In this document: in pieces, positions 12,733-24,900 of the stretch
Numbering within the stretch: position 1 is the first letter of the stretch
Layout of the letters: every line of letters starts with the position of its first letter
Origin: Flammula alnicola
Lineage: Eukaryota > Basidiomycota > Agaricomycetes > Agaricales > Strophariaceae
DNA: 64,000 bases
Direction of reading: 5' to 3'
NCBI GenBank assembly: GCA_015499995.1
Contig: JADNRV010000025.1
Location: forward strand, 248,001 to 312,000
Notes under the pieces: generated by a model
Databases searched by the model: none
The model's input: only the letters and a program-made list of their open reading frames with translations
Told to the model about the DNA's origin: nothing
Program-made: the position numbers and the translations under genes

Positions 12733-12972
12733 AGACGATCGCAAACTGCATGTGCGGCATTCGTTGTCTATTCCGTAACCCTATGAAAGCAATGTAGATC
12801 TACGAGGTCCTCCACCACTGGCAGGATGCGCACCCTCTCCAGGAGGTCTCTGATAACTGAGCGATGAATCGTAAATGGGTGCATGGAGTTCAAGAAACGC
12901 GGAAACGATGTCATACCTAAGAAGCAGTTTGCAATAGTTGGTCGAATCAATTATTTCGCGAAAAGCGCCTAA

Positions 12973-13683
12973 CTAGATCAGTGACAGCGAACCTGGATGA
13001 CTAAAGCCCAGATTAATTTTGCATCGAGTATACTCAAAAAAGCGACGTACTGGTCTGGCAGCGATTGCTGTAGAAGAGCTGCTCTCGTCTTTACCATCTC
13101 GTGAGGGAGGACCGCCACCGGGAGGGTTGCCGGGAGGGGAGTTACCTGACACAGACCGTCTATCTTCGATTCTTTTATACAACCAGTATCCAAAACAGCC
13201 CGCCCCGATACCCAGAGAAATCCCTGCCACGGCCAATGCGACTGGCGGAGCGACCGCCGCCGTCGCACCGAACGACTGAAGCGCAGAAAAGACGCCTGAA
13301 GTTGAACCAGCATATACAGCGGATTGAAAACTGGCCGCAATGGAGCCTATAAACGAATGACAAAGTTCATCTACAGAGAATCCTTCGGATTCATTAGAGT
13401 AGCACCAACCTGCAAGGACTCCACTAGCTGTGAAGCCTAGCGCGTTCACAATCACCACAGCCAACGAAGGCAGAATGGCTGCAAGACCCGCTGCTGCAAA
13501 CCCACTACCGAGGAGCACAAAAATGTGTTGCTTGGCGAGGTCGCCGATCTGTTTGATGAGGTGTGCCGAAACGAGCACACCAGCCGGGAGTCGGTCGCGA
13601 ATGAGGGGCATCAGGGCATCGACCAGGTCTTCGAGTCGTGGTCGACGACCGCCGCCAGAAGGTAAAATGCTGTTGTTGGACAT
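12973..13683 (-). CDS. IFI6/IFI27 (ISG12)-like small membrane protein
   Basis: A single exon of 236 residues from the Met at 13683 (MSNNSILPSGGGRRPRLEDL). An upstream in-frame Met exists at 13851, but the 57 residues between look non-coding. Residues 60-165 are Ala/Gly-rich hydrophobic helices with GFTASGVLAG, SIAASFQSAVYAGSTSGVF and SALQSFGATAAVAPPVALA. This is the signature of the interferon-inducible 6-16/IFI27 family, which occurs in animals and many fungi. Animal members sit in mitochondrial or nuclear membranes and affect apoptosis; a fungal role is not established. One or two further hydrophobic helices end in GCFGYWLYKR, followed by a Pro/Gly-rich, Ser-rich cytosolic-looking tail. Family assignment is by motif; function is unknown. 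Confidence 0.75.
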   Translation of the reverse strand: MSNNSILPSGGGRRPRLEDLVDALMPLIRDRLPAGVLVSAHLIKQIGDLAKQHIFVLLGSGFAAAGLAAILPSLAVVIVNALGFTASGVLAGWCYSNESEGFSVDELCHSFIGSIAASFQSAVYAGSTSGVFSALQSFGATAAVAPPVALAVAGISLGIGAGCFGYWLYKRIEDRRSVSGNSPPGNPPGGGPPSRDGKDESSSSTAIAARPVRRFFEYTRCKINLGFSHPGSLSLI

Positions 13684-15323
13684 TATGTATCGGTAGTGCT
13701 GCCTGAAAGCAATGAGTTTAGGAAAGGACGGATGCCAGGCCGTTGAGTATTTATACATATCGAAATAGGCGCCCAAAATGCTTCTCGCCGTAATAGAAGT
13801 TCCGGGCAGAATTTGTCGCCCCGAAAGAACACGCTTATCGATATCACACAAGTTAGATTCAACGCTTCTGCTTCACGAAATGTCACCGGTTCACCAGACG
13901 CATAAGCAGATGCATCCACATGGCGCTGCGCATTCATTTCCGCTTGCCTTGCGGCCCACAAAGTAGCCTCTAGTGAACCTACATGTGCAATTGATCAGCC
14001 AACCTTGCCACTATACTTACTGAGAACTCACGGCATATTTCGGCACTAAAATGGTGACTTATCAGGAGCACAGACAGAAATCAGGCTCTTCTCCGCAGCA
14101 TAAAGAATTCCAGCTGAAGCACACACGCTGTTTCGTAGAGAAAAACCTCATCGCTGTTAGCAGGACCACTGGACGCCTCGAAATCACCGGGACCAAGAAC
14201 GAGGGCACGTAACTCTTAACGCATTCCACGATCTACTCGCTGCCTGTCTGACATGCGTGAGCTGCGCACTGTAAATCGCGCACATATCCATCCGATCCTC
14301 AGCATAGCCTAGTTTTCAAAGCCCAGCGAGACTTGTCTATATAAGATACACTTGAGCCTATGACTTGCAATAGGTGAGAGAGAACCCCAAGGAACGCTGG
14401 GGGGCTCCACGATGGTAAACCTATGCCTCGCGTCTGGCTCCAGCCTCTTATGAATGGGGCCGCGACATCCTCTGAGGCTCAGGGTATTGACTGTCGGAGG
14501 ACGCAATGACGCCGCCGCTAGCCACACAACTCACTTTAAACAAAGGTAGGCCTAGTTGACGTCAAGGTCAAGTCATTCAAGATCAATGCGCATGGAGAAG
14601 CGAAACAATACCGACAAGCATATAGAAAAACAGCGCTCCCAACCAACCCCGCGAACTTCCATATCCTTTGCACGAGCCCAAAGGGAGGAAAGAGCGAAGG
14701 TTTAGGTTTTTGTCGAGACTAGGCCAAGGTTGGCATTCACTAGTTTTATCCCGAGTTCATAGCTAGCCCAAATTTAGAAAACAAAAAATGATGAACCATC
14801 TTCAACGTCAGGGATGCGGTGGTCTGGAATCTCGATCCAGAGATGGACAACACGTCTGGACACCCCGCCCATCATAAGCCGGGTCACTTGCCAACGTAAA
14901 TCGCAACAAGGTTAGTACATACATAGCAGGCAGTAGCACAGCCACAGATGGGATAGCCGCGAGTGAGGGATGGGCTCAGCCGCACAAACGCCCCGTCGTC
15001 GTCTGACAAAAAAACCCCATGGATAAAAAATGCGTTAGATTCGATTTGGTCTATGCATATTATTGTATGCAGCAGGCAGGCAGAAGGATGGACGGAGGGG
15101 TAGGACAAAGAGCAAAGAAAAAGTTCGAAGGCAAGGAGGGGCGATACATGCAATAAGAACATTAACAAGGTTGGGCTCCTACTCGTGCTCGTGCTTGTGC
15201 ATTGGTTTGACTGCAAGCAGCAAGGCAAGCAGTGCCGCCTGGTTGGATTATTAAAGAAAACTTGTCCCGAAACCACCGAACGCGAACCTTCGAGTTTCTC
15301 CCTCCTCAACGCAGGTGGGTATT
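13684..15323. other. Intergenic region without supported genes
   Basis: ORFs on both strands here have no recognisable domain or splice support. The right end (about 14884-15323) is probably the 3' UTR side of COX5 on the minus strand. Confidence 0.4.
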
Positions 15324-16244
15324 CTACTTGGATTGGACGTAGCCCTTTCCTGAGTAGCCTTCTGACGTGATACCTGGGAGATATTAAAGTCAGTCATAGT
15401 TTAAGATAAAGTAAAGAGAGAATAGGATACAGAGGCGGACGTGCAGAACGCGACGTGCGGTCATAGCTCGACCACGCACACGGTCGAGCTACACATCCTA
15501 CACAGGGGAATGTATTCGACAAAAATACGAGACACGTACCGCTGATAGGGTTCAACTTCTGTTCCTTCGCGCGCTCGTTCGAAGCCTCCTGCCATTCCTT
15601 GTTCATGGTCTTCGGTGGGGCCGGGGCTACGACACACGAAAACACGGCGCGTCAGGAACCAGACCCCAACACACAACAGCAAGCAACACAGAGAACGTAC
15701 CAGAGGCCTGGATGCCCAAGTAGATCGCAGCGGAGACACCGACGAGCGCCATGGTCGAGAGGAAGACCTTGAGGTTGTCTCCGGGCTGGCTGGTGGGGGT
15801 CCTAGGTCCATGGGGGCCGAACGCCACGTAGTAAGCTGCACGAAAACGAAGCAAGAACACGTTCCTCATGAGCATACTCAGCTCACAAGAAACAACATGA
15901 GCCCTAAACGAACTCCTCGCACTCCAAACGCCAGAAAAAACTAGTGATAGAAAAAAAAGGGACAACAACGGACTAACCAGCCTTTTTCTCGTCTATCGAC
16001 AGGTCCTTCCAGTCCTTCTGCTGCAAGAGCTCCAGCTGCTCGTGGACGGCGAGGCGCTCGTCGGCGCTGAGCTTGGCCCACTGGGCCTCGACGTTGGAGA
16101 GGGGAACCGGGGCGATGCGGGAGGACGAGGACGCGGTTGCGCTGGAGGCGACATCGACGGTGCCGCGGTTGCGGTTGCGAGGCAGCGATGTTGAGCAGCA
16201 ACGGGCCTGAGGGCCACTGAGCGCGCCAGGCGGAGAGCTTGCAT
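15324..16244 (-). CDS. COX5: Cytochrome c oxidase subunit 5 (COX IV family), one apparent frame break
   Basis: A nuclear-encoded subunit of mitochondrial complex IV (COX5 in yeast, COX IV in animals). Exons 15978-16244, 15701-15835, 15540-15626 and 15324-15373 have good splice sites. It begins with a typical mitochondrial presequence (MQALRLARSVALRPVAAQ). The conserved body follows: APVPLSNVEAQWAKLSADER, LQQKDWKDLSIDEKKAAYYV, AFGPHGPRT, one transmembrane helix (VFLSTMALVGVSAAIYLGI) and the matrix/IMS tail KTMNKEWQEASNERAKEQKL, ending GKGYVQSK. The presequence and body lie in different frames; the exon total (539 nt) is one base short of a multiple of three, and no GT-AG intron between about 16120 and 16200 repairs it. 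In an essential single-copy gene a missing base in the assembly is more likely than a real mutation. Confidence 0.9.
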
Positions 16245-16547
16245 TTTATTAGCTTATTTTCGAAGGAGTAGAGGACAGAGGAAAATGCAGCAGAAAGAAA
16301 TCAAGAAAAGAGGCAGTTGTGCGTGGTAAATCGGAGAACCTTTGTTTCGGAATTCGGCTCGAGCCGGGTCTCCTTTCGTTCTCGACTAATTCTAGTCTTA
16401 CTCTTAGTCTCTTATCAGTCTCTAGAGCGCAAGTCACGGAGTTCAATTACAATTCGAACAAAAACAGAGCAAATGCGACGGTCTCAAGATGTAGCATGTA
16501 TCATACACTAGTCGACGACAAAAACTCCCTCCCCGCCACAAATCTTC

Positions 16548-18145
16548 CTAAGCAGCAGCATCACCGGCTCCAGGGCAGTCGCGCGAGATGTGGCCTTCAG
16601 AGCCGCAGGTGTAGCAAGCCCGTTTCTGGGGCTGGGTGCAGTCTCGGCTGATGTGACCCTGCACGTAAAACATTTAGCATTCCTGCCCAGAAAAGAACAC
16701 AGATAAAAAGATGACGTACGACACCAGAGCAGTTATAGCACTTTGCTCCTTGGACGCAGTCGCGGGACAAATGGCCTACACCACCGCAAGAGTAGCTAAA
16801 CACAATCATCGTCAGCTATTTATTCAAATAAACGTCATCCCAGGCAAATGTCCTTACCAAGTCTTCTGGGATCCACCACCGAACGAGTTGTATCCTCCTC
16901 CTCCTCCTCCTCCACCCAGCGGCAGCCTCGGGGCAAGCACGAGCGATGTGGCCGACCTTTCCGCACTTGTAGCACTCAGTGCCAGATCCACCGCTGCTGC
17001 TGAATCCTCCAGAAGAAGTGGCGGCCTCGGGGCAGTCGCGGGACTGATAAAAACAAATTGCGTCAAAAAAAGCGGGAAAACAAGAGCGCAGACAGAAACG
17101 CACGATGTGACCTTCCTGGCCGCACTTGTAGCAAGACTTGCCTTCGCAGGAGCGCTGCAGTCACGAGAAACGTGTCCTTCGCCACCGCCTATTTTCGACA
17201 TTTATTTAGTCAAGCCAATAAATAGAGACACAAAAAATACGCACAGTTATAGCTAATAGAGAATGATAATAAAATTAGTTAATAAAAGCGACACATGGCA
17301 AATGCGAATAAAAAAGATTTGCTTGTTCGCAAACAAACACGTCTCATAGGACCGCAGCGAGCAAACGCAAAGGGCAGATTTTGACGTCAAGGAAACTTGA
17401 ATTACCAGGTTGGGGTTCCAGCCTTGGGGCAGTTTGCTGCTTGATGGCCGACTATAACAGAGGTAAGACACGGATCCACGAAGGCAGAGAGATATCGAAA
17501 CAAAAACGAGAGATGGATGGATATATATGTGTGTGGAGGCTGGGCACGTAAAAGTGGTCTAAAACGGATTATATGACGCGGGTGGCAGTGTGATATGCAT
17601 ATGCACAGAGGGAGAGAGAGCGGGCAAAAGTAAAACAATATATTGATTTTCGGAGTAACGAGATTGTGTGTGCAAGCTAGGTTCCAACATGACGACATAT
17701 AGTCGACGATAAGGAACGTAGAAGCTCTCGTGGGCGAAGGAAAACACAAAAGGAGGATCATGGAATAAGGAAGATTTAGAGAAAAGGGTGCCTGCCGCCT
17801 CCACTCGCACCCATGGAAAAGAGAGAATAAAGTGGCAAGGGTGAAAAAGGGTAGAGAAGAATGATGGATAAGAACAACCCACAACGGCGATGGTCGAGGA
17901 TTGGTGTCAAAAAGGCAAAGAAATACATGGGTGGTGTTGAACCGCCCATAAAGAAACTGCGAAACCCCATGACAAGAAAACATATAGATACAACGAAGGT
18001 AAGGCAAGCAAAATGCTCCACACAAAACGCAGCCAATCCAACGAGAAAAAAATGGGGGAAGCGGGAGACGAAGGAAGAAAACATCACGACAACAACAACA
18101 ACACGCACAACCACCGCAGTTGAAGCATCCACGAGCACCAGACAT
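16548..18145 (-). CDS. GIS2: CCHC zinc-knuckle nucleic-acid-binding protein (Gis2/CNBP-like)
   Basis: Seven CCHC zinc knuckles of the form C-x2-C-x4-H-x4-C are read across the exons: CFNCGGVGHQAANC, CYNCGGEGHVSRDC, CYKCGQEGHI-SRDC, CYKCGKVGHIARAC, CYSCGGVGHLSRDC, CYNCSGVGHISRDC, CYTCGSEGHISRDC. This is the architecture of yeast Gis2 and animal CNBP, cytoplasmic proteins that bind mRNA and G-rich single strands and act in translation. It starts MSGARGC at 18145 and ends GDAAA at 16548. The exons include 18112-18145, 17406-17451, an 8-nt microexon 17245-17252, 17104-17188 and one from 17043 downwards. A Gly-rich linker (about 16860-16915) sits between knuckles four and five. Two frame breaks occur: one G too few at 17141 and one G too many at 16915-16917. 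They cancel overall and are probably sequence errors. The long first intron (about 17452-18111) carries only spurious ORFs. Confidence 0.88.
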
Positions 18146-18996
18146 TTTTTGAGTCGTAAAGTGGGAGTTTTAGAAGATGAGTAAGCCTTTATTTGGGATC
18201 TGGAAAAGAAGCAGCACCATCAGTAACCAAGTTTTCTCCAGAACAACGGAGCCCAAAAGGCGAGAACGAAGGAATAACGGAGAACATAGCAGATCGTCGC
18301 TCGAAGGCGAGTATCGCCCGTATTCCCAGCCACGAACGAACGAATGGAAAGGCGAAAAAGACCGAAAATCCAAAGGTTTCACTTCAATCCTCCGTCCAGC
18401 CATTCCCAAGTCCACAACGAAAAAAAAAACGAAAGAGATCAAGCCAACAAGACAAACGACGTACTTTCTGCTAACAAACTACCGCCGTCTAGAGAGGGAG
18501 AAAGTGTGTTGGGCGAAAAGAGATGGTGATGGTGGTTAAAGAAGAAAAGAGAAATCTCTAGAACCGGCACCAATCTATATGTCCAGTCCCCACAACGACA
18601 CGCGCACACAAGAAAAAAAAAGTTTATCTAACCCTGCAATTGCTTATGTAATTTATGACTCATTGGCCATCTGTTTTGGGAGTGCTAATTGCCTTGGGAA
18701 ACGACAACGTCCTCGATGCACAGGGACTGGAACTTAAAAGAAGGAAAATGACTCGGTTTATTACTTTTTCTTCTCACAGAATAACGTACTCGTGCAAAAT
18801 GGACAATAGAGCATGCAAGGAACCGAACACGAGCTCCCTACATCCTGTACAACAAAGCCAGCGAGGGGCGAAATCGGATGGCGATCCCGAGAGCTGAACC
18901 AAGAGCAAAAGAGAAAGAGGATGAATTAATACATTCTGTTTGACCGGAACACAATCGAGTCTCAACACAGAAAAAAAAACAAGACAGCGGCAGGGT
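18146..18996. other. Intergenic region between the CCHC gene and RPN8
   Basis: Both neighbours are on the minus strand, so this holds the CCHC gene promoter and the RPN8 3' UTR. It is purine rich on the plus strand (pyrimidine-rich in the direction of transcription). No gene is supported. Confidence 0.4.
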
Positions 18997-20270
18997 CTAC
19001 TTGTCCGCCTTCTTGCCTTCAGCTTTCCCAGAATTCGGCTCGCCACCCTCCTTCTTACCCTCCTTCTCCTTCTCCTTCCCTTTGTCGTCCTTCTCCTTCT
19101 CCTTCTTTCCCCCTCCTCCAACTCCGCACGGCCGATCGTCGCCTTATTATCCACAAGCGCATGCAGCGCGATCACCGCCCTTAGCAGGCTGCTCAAATAC
19201 ACCACCAGCATCTGGTCATTCGTGCTCGACGCGAAGCTCTGCGTCGTGACCGCGTCCGATAGGTCCGGTAGCAGGTTCAGCGCGTCCTGCAGGTGGTAGA
19301 TGATCTGGTGGTTGACGGGCATCGTGCCCGCCGCCACCTCCACCAGGTATTTTTGGACTTCGGAGAGGCGCGATTGCAGCCCGCGCAGGGAGGCGAGCTG
19401 TTCGCTTACGCGTGTGGCGAGAGTTGTTGTCGTCGAGTCTTTGATGTCCCGTAGGAGGTGCTCCACGCCGATCTCTTCTGATTCTTCGGCCTCAATGGCG
19501 GAGGGGACGTGCAGGAATGTTTTCCGTGTTTCTGTGCCATCCTATTTATTATTTCAATTGTCGTTATGTACAGCACGGAAATAAGAGGATTATAAGGATT
19601 TGCATACGTCTTTGATCTCTTCTACTGCGAAATAGGCATCGGTAGGCATTCCCACAGCCTGTGGCCGTACGTCGACGATAACCATGACTGGTCGTGCGAT
19701 GAACCGTTTGAAGAGATCGTTGATCTCCTGATCTGAGGCACGTAGTTTGGGTCCAGTGTGGTACCATCCAATCATCCGTTCTCGTGCTAAATACCTTCAA
19801 ATCAGCATATGTTATTCCACCGACAAGATAAAAATAAGGAAGAGGAGACAGTTGCGTGGTTGAAGAGCGAAAGAAGACTCACCATTAACCTTCTTAAACA
19901 TCTCGTACATGCCATCAATGTAATTGTGGTCCAAGAACCACGTCTTGCTGTCTTTCTCATCTTCCTCGAACGGGATACCGAACGAGTTGGCGACGTTTAT
20001 CGTCTTGCCATTATCTTGCCCCAGAAGCACGCCTACGACCCGTTTCTGCGAACTGCGCGAGACGGAGCGCGCGTGGTGGTCCGTTACCGATAGTAGGACC
20101 AGCGGATGGACAACTGCAAAAACCAATAAGACGTTGATTTGAGAGGGAATTTTTGAAAGACATACTGACGGTCGTGCTTGCTAGGGCTGTTAGCTAGATA
20201 AAATATAATTAGGGCACTCGCGCAGAAGGTTGATAAATTAGGGTACCTGTTCTGTCGTTGTTGCCACCAT
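18997..20270 (-). CDS. RPN8: 26S proteasome regulatory subunit Rpn8 (PSMD7)
   Basis: A lid subunit of the 19S regulatory particle that pairs with the deubiquitinase Rpn11. The MPN domain begins [16 protein letters not shown] and continues [59 protein letters not shown]. The motif GWYHTGP lacks the second His of the JAMM zinc site, as expected for the catalytically inactive Rpn8. The C-terminal helical part ([57 protein letters not shown]) ends in a KEKE tail. Main exons are 19883-20113, 19608-19786 and 18997-19541; the first exon at 20270 (MVATTTEQ) and its tiny partner are uncertain. The KEKE tail lies in a shifted frame after a run of five C at 19109-19113; six would restore it, so a sequence error is likely. 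Confidence 0.93.
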
Positions 20271-21941
20271 AGTATTGAGACGTATTGGCTGATGAATGAG
20301 GATTTACTTATACTCAGTCCTGGAGGCGATGGAGGTGGAGGATTCTACGGAGCTGGAGAGGAGAGAGAGGTGCTGCACACCGACACTGACTTACGCGTTC
20401 CAACGACGCGTGTGTTGTTTGTCCTTGATGTGCAATGGCTTCTGCTCCCAGCGCGCAACCGTACCACCATCTGCAAAACACCCATTTACTACGAGTGCTA
20501 CATAGTCTAAATAGGGACATAGCGCCGTAGCAACCCCCCCTCTATGATAGTGACAAAAAGTACGCTGGTCTACTATAGAGCGATACGTAGTGGTGTAGGT
20601 GTGTAGGGCCGTAGGACCAATAGTTCCGTAGTTGTCCATAGTCCAGTATCTGCAGTGTACGCTCCCACATGATCTGGGTTATTTCATATGAATTCGCGTC
20701 CCGCGGAGTGAAATTTTTTCGGTGTAAATGAAGAGCCGGATGAGCGGTAGATAGAGTCAAAACGAATATATATATAAGTATTGCTTGAGCGAGGTAAGTA
20801 ACATGAGATAACAGTATACTAATAGCAGGTTTCACAGTCGACTGCAAGGTGGTAAAGACAACGAAATATCCTCAGGCACGAAGGTTGAAATACTTTCGGC
20901 GGCTGCCTGAGGGAGACGAGTAAAGACTTCAGCGCTTCAGCTGCCATAATTATATCATCAGCTCTGTCGCGAATTGACCGTTTTGTGTGGAATGCTGAAT
21001 GTCGAGCGAAAGGATGAAGTCCTTGAAATAATCGGAAACCACTGGCTAACTAGTAACTGAATACCAGCAAATGATCAATAAGCTGTGAATACTTAACAAG
21101 ACATGATAAGATACTCACAATAACCCACAATACGAACGGCTCTAAAAGATAGATGGAAAGGTTCACATAAGTTACGAGGAAACAGCGTACTAACGACATA
21201 CGGCGTTATATCATGACGTGGCACATTATCTTCAATGGTAATTTGTCAGTAAAGACTGTAGAGTCGAACAACATCGCCAGAAATTCGACATTTGAAGCCG
21301 ATAACGCAAGGAAGAGGGGAAGGGAAGGAATTGGAAGGAAGGGTGAAAAAATTCTTCCAAGTCCCGTCTTTTATTCCCAGCTGACAGCGGTTCTTACATA
21401 ATTTGACTGCCGAAACGGCAGTGACTTGCATTTAGAAATTATGGGAGAGATCTGTAGGCCCACAGAAATATAGTAGCGGCTATAGTGAGCTGTAGAAAAA
21501 AGCAAAATCACTGAGAGTGAGCCATGTATATAGTGGCTGATAGTGGTTCAGGTACTGTGTGATGCTACTGATGGGTGATTTACTACTGAGTACTACGGCG
21601 GAGCTTCAGCATCACGCGGCACTACTGAGGCGGCGGCCTACTATTTGGCCAAAACGCATTTGCAGATGACCGCAGGCCAACGCGAGCACTGACTGTCTCA
21701 TCTGGGGAATACCCATCTTTTTCCTCCCTCATCGAACTCTTTGGATGTCGCTCTTGGTTAGCCTGAATCTCCCTGGTTGCCGTCCGCTTGACGTTCTGAT
21801 CTTCATCAAGTTAGAGATAACAAAACTATAATCTTATCTATGTTCAAAAGCGGTCTGTTGCAAGGCTATGCAAGCGCCTCGAGCTTGTTGACATGAGAGA
21901 AACTCACACCACAAGCTTCACTCTTGCCTCTTACATTGATT
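20271..21941. other. Divergent intergenic region between RPN8 and the NLR
   Basis: This lies between divergently transcribed genes and should hold both promoters. No ORF has convincing composition or splice structure; short AT-rich stretches (for example about 20760-20785) are present. Nothing else is recognised. Confidence 0.4.
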
Positions 21942-24900
21942 ATGGAGACGTCCCCTCCCGGCGCCGGTCACCGGAAAATCGTTGATGAAGAAACTCCTGT
22001 TAATCTTCTTTCCCTTGGTGAGCACTTCGTATCTCCTTTGACGTTTCACGTTTAGACTAATATCTGGCGGATAGATGGCGGTGGTATACGTGGTGTATCT
22101 GAGCTCACTATTCTCCATGAAATTATGTCTCGCGTTCAGGCGCGAAAGGGACTGGCCGAGCTCCCTAAACCCTGCGACTACTTCCATCTCATTGGAGGTA
22201 CCAGTACCGGCGGGCAAGTAATCATCGTTTATTGCCAATGGGCATCGATTTATGATACCGAATTCGTTCAGCCTCATATCGATCATGCTTGGACGGCTAC
22301 AGATGACGACCGAGCAGGCTATGGAAAAGTACAATCTCATTGCCGAGAAAATATTCAGCAACAAGAATCGAAAACTGAAAGCGCAAGATGGAACTTTTAA
22401 ATCCACGACCTTGAAAGAGGAGATTCAAAAGGTCGTCGCGGGAACCTTTGAGGGCTACACCGGAGAAGAGTTGATGTTCGATCACAGTGTGGCAAACGAG
22501 ATGGGAAAAGCGTAAGTGGATGCCAATTTCTGGATCCTTCTACTGATTTCCCTTGTTCCAGATTCGTCTGTGCTGTCTCAGCAGACAATATGCGTTTCAT
22601 CACCCGGTTCCGCACGTATCGAGTGGACAAGAATCAAAGCAGCAACTGCAAAATCTGGGAGGCAGCTCGCGCCACCACTGCTGCGGCCACATTTTTCAAA
22701 CGGATCGAATTAGCTGGGGTAGGCGGGGTCAAAAAACCATTTCTTGATGCTGGTATCAAATGCAATAATCCAGTGGTGGAAGTGAGGGAAGAGGCGAGGC
22801 AAATTTTCGGTGACGGCAGAAAACTGGGCGTGCTGGTCAGCTTAGGGACTGGCCAACCCGGCACCATCGGCTTAAAAAAACCAGACGCGTTCCAGAAGCT
22901 CCTTCCCACCGAACTCATCGACACTCTTAAGAGCGTCGCAACTGACTGCGAAGCCGTTGCTGATGCTCTTACTACCCAATTCATCACACACCCTAGTGTT
23001 TACTTTCGGTTCAATGTTACGCACGGCGCCGGAGAGGTTTCTCTAGAAGAGTGGAAAATGATTGGAACCATTATAGCTCACACAGAGTCCTATTTACGCG
23101 ACGCTCAAGTCTCAGCTCATGTCGACTCTGTTGTATCTCATCTTTGCGGAGAGCCTCAGCGAGCACCATCCCTCACATTAGCTGCCTTATGTATGTCTTA
23201 GATTCTACGAGCAATCACGATGTCTATTCTTACCGTCAAAAACATGCAGGTGGTGTTCCACAACCACCTACAGTTACGGTGAGAAAACTTTCTCGACCAA
23301 ACTTCACCTCGCTTATATCTCTTGTTGCAGAATTCTTCAAGTATTCAAGCGTTGCTGGTGATCGAGTAAGAATTCATAATTGCTCTTCGTCGCTCTTTTA
23401 TACTAATTCGTGAATCAGTCCTTTCAAATACCTTCCCTCTCCACCCGATTCCATGTTTGGCAGAGATGCTGAAAAGGATGCCGTCCTCGATGTCCTGCTG
23501 AATAATGAACCTGCGCACGTTGTCATCTTGGGAGGTGGCGGGATGGGGAAGACAACGCTTTCTCAGTTCGTACTGCATGATAAACAGGTGCTTGCAAAAT
23601 ACGGCACCCAATACCGATATTTTGTATCGTGCGAAGGTGTTACCACTGCCAACGAGTTGCTATTTGAGCTGGCGAACGCCCTTCGGATTCCGGCAATGGA
23701 TAGGAAGGATGATTTGGATCAACGAGTCCTCAGTGCATTGCGCCAGCAGCCCGCGGTCCTCTGCCTCGACAACTTTGAAACGATCTGGGAAGTTGAACGA
23801 CCCCCGCGCCCTGTGGAGAAAGTTCTGTCACAATTTGCGGCAATCTCGACTCTCGCCATCATAATTACCATGCGTGGCACCCAAACTCCTCAAGTTCCAT
23901 GGTCAGAACTTTGTCGCCTGGATCTTCAGCCATTAGGTCTTGACAGTTCGACTCAGATTGTTGAAATGATCTACGGAAAGGTGGATGAGTTCACGAAGAA
24001 ATTGTTGATAGAGGTAGATGGCATACCGTTGGCAGTCAAGCTTCTTGCTTCGTTGCTCCGGGATGGTGAATCCTCAGATAATCTATGGCGACGTTGGGAA
24101 CGCGAACGGACTGAGATGATAGAGATTGGCAACCCTGACCGGCTTTCGAACCTCGACACATCCATTCAGCTCTCGCTAAACAGCCCCAGAATGCGTGCAG
24201 ATAATAATGCCGCCGCTGTTCTTGGAATGCTCTCCCTCCTACCCGATGGATTTCCGGATGATGTAACAAGCTTGGATCGGTTGATACACCATTTACCAGA
24301 AGACATTCAGCTGGACAAGCTACTACAGACCCTGACACGAGTATCCCTGGCTTACGTTGATGCAACTCGTACGCCTCGCCGAATTCGAATCCTCTCACCC
24401 ATCCGTCACATCTGCACGCGGGCAACTATGCAGCCAAATCTCGGCGCTCACATTGTGGCTTTCTATGTCAAGCTAATCAGCAACAACAGCGACTATTCTG
24501 ATGGCAGTTTACATCCTATAATTCAACCCGAGCTACTCAATATACATTCTGTCCTCGTTGTTGGATACAACATCACTCCAGTCGAGGAGACTTTGGTCCA
24601 GGCTTCTATAGATTACACGGGCTGGGCATTGTATGTCGGTAGCCCAGTGGACGACGTCATTAATTTGGCAATTGAAAGTGTGCCACGACAGCTTTTGCTT
24701 GCGGAGTGTCTCTTTCAGATTTCCAAGGTTTATAAACGACGATGTCAGCTTGACAAGGCCGAAACATCATTAAAGCATGCCATCGAGCTCTATCACAAAG
24801 CACAGGATGCTCATGGTGAAGCAGACTGTCTCAATTCTCTTGGGGAGCTATACATGTACCGAGATCAGCTTGACGAGGCTGAGGCGTCGTTCAAGCATGC

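Noticed and set aside
14884..15309. 141-codon minus-strand ORF downstream of COX5
   Set aside because: It lies in the expected 3' UTR region and has no recognisable features.
17402..18145. 247-codon minus-strand ORF read as one protein
   Set aside because: Only its first 11 codons and last about 15 codons are exons of the CCHC gene; the hydrophobic middle is an intron read through.
18170..18539. Overlapping plus- and minus-strand ORFs of 90-120 codons between the CCHC and RPN8 genes
   Set aside because: Their composition follows the purine strand bias of the DNA and no splice or domain support exists.
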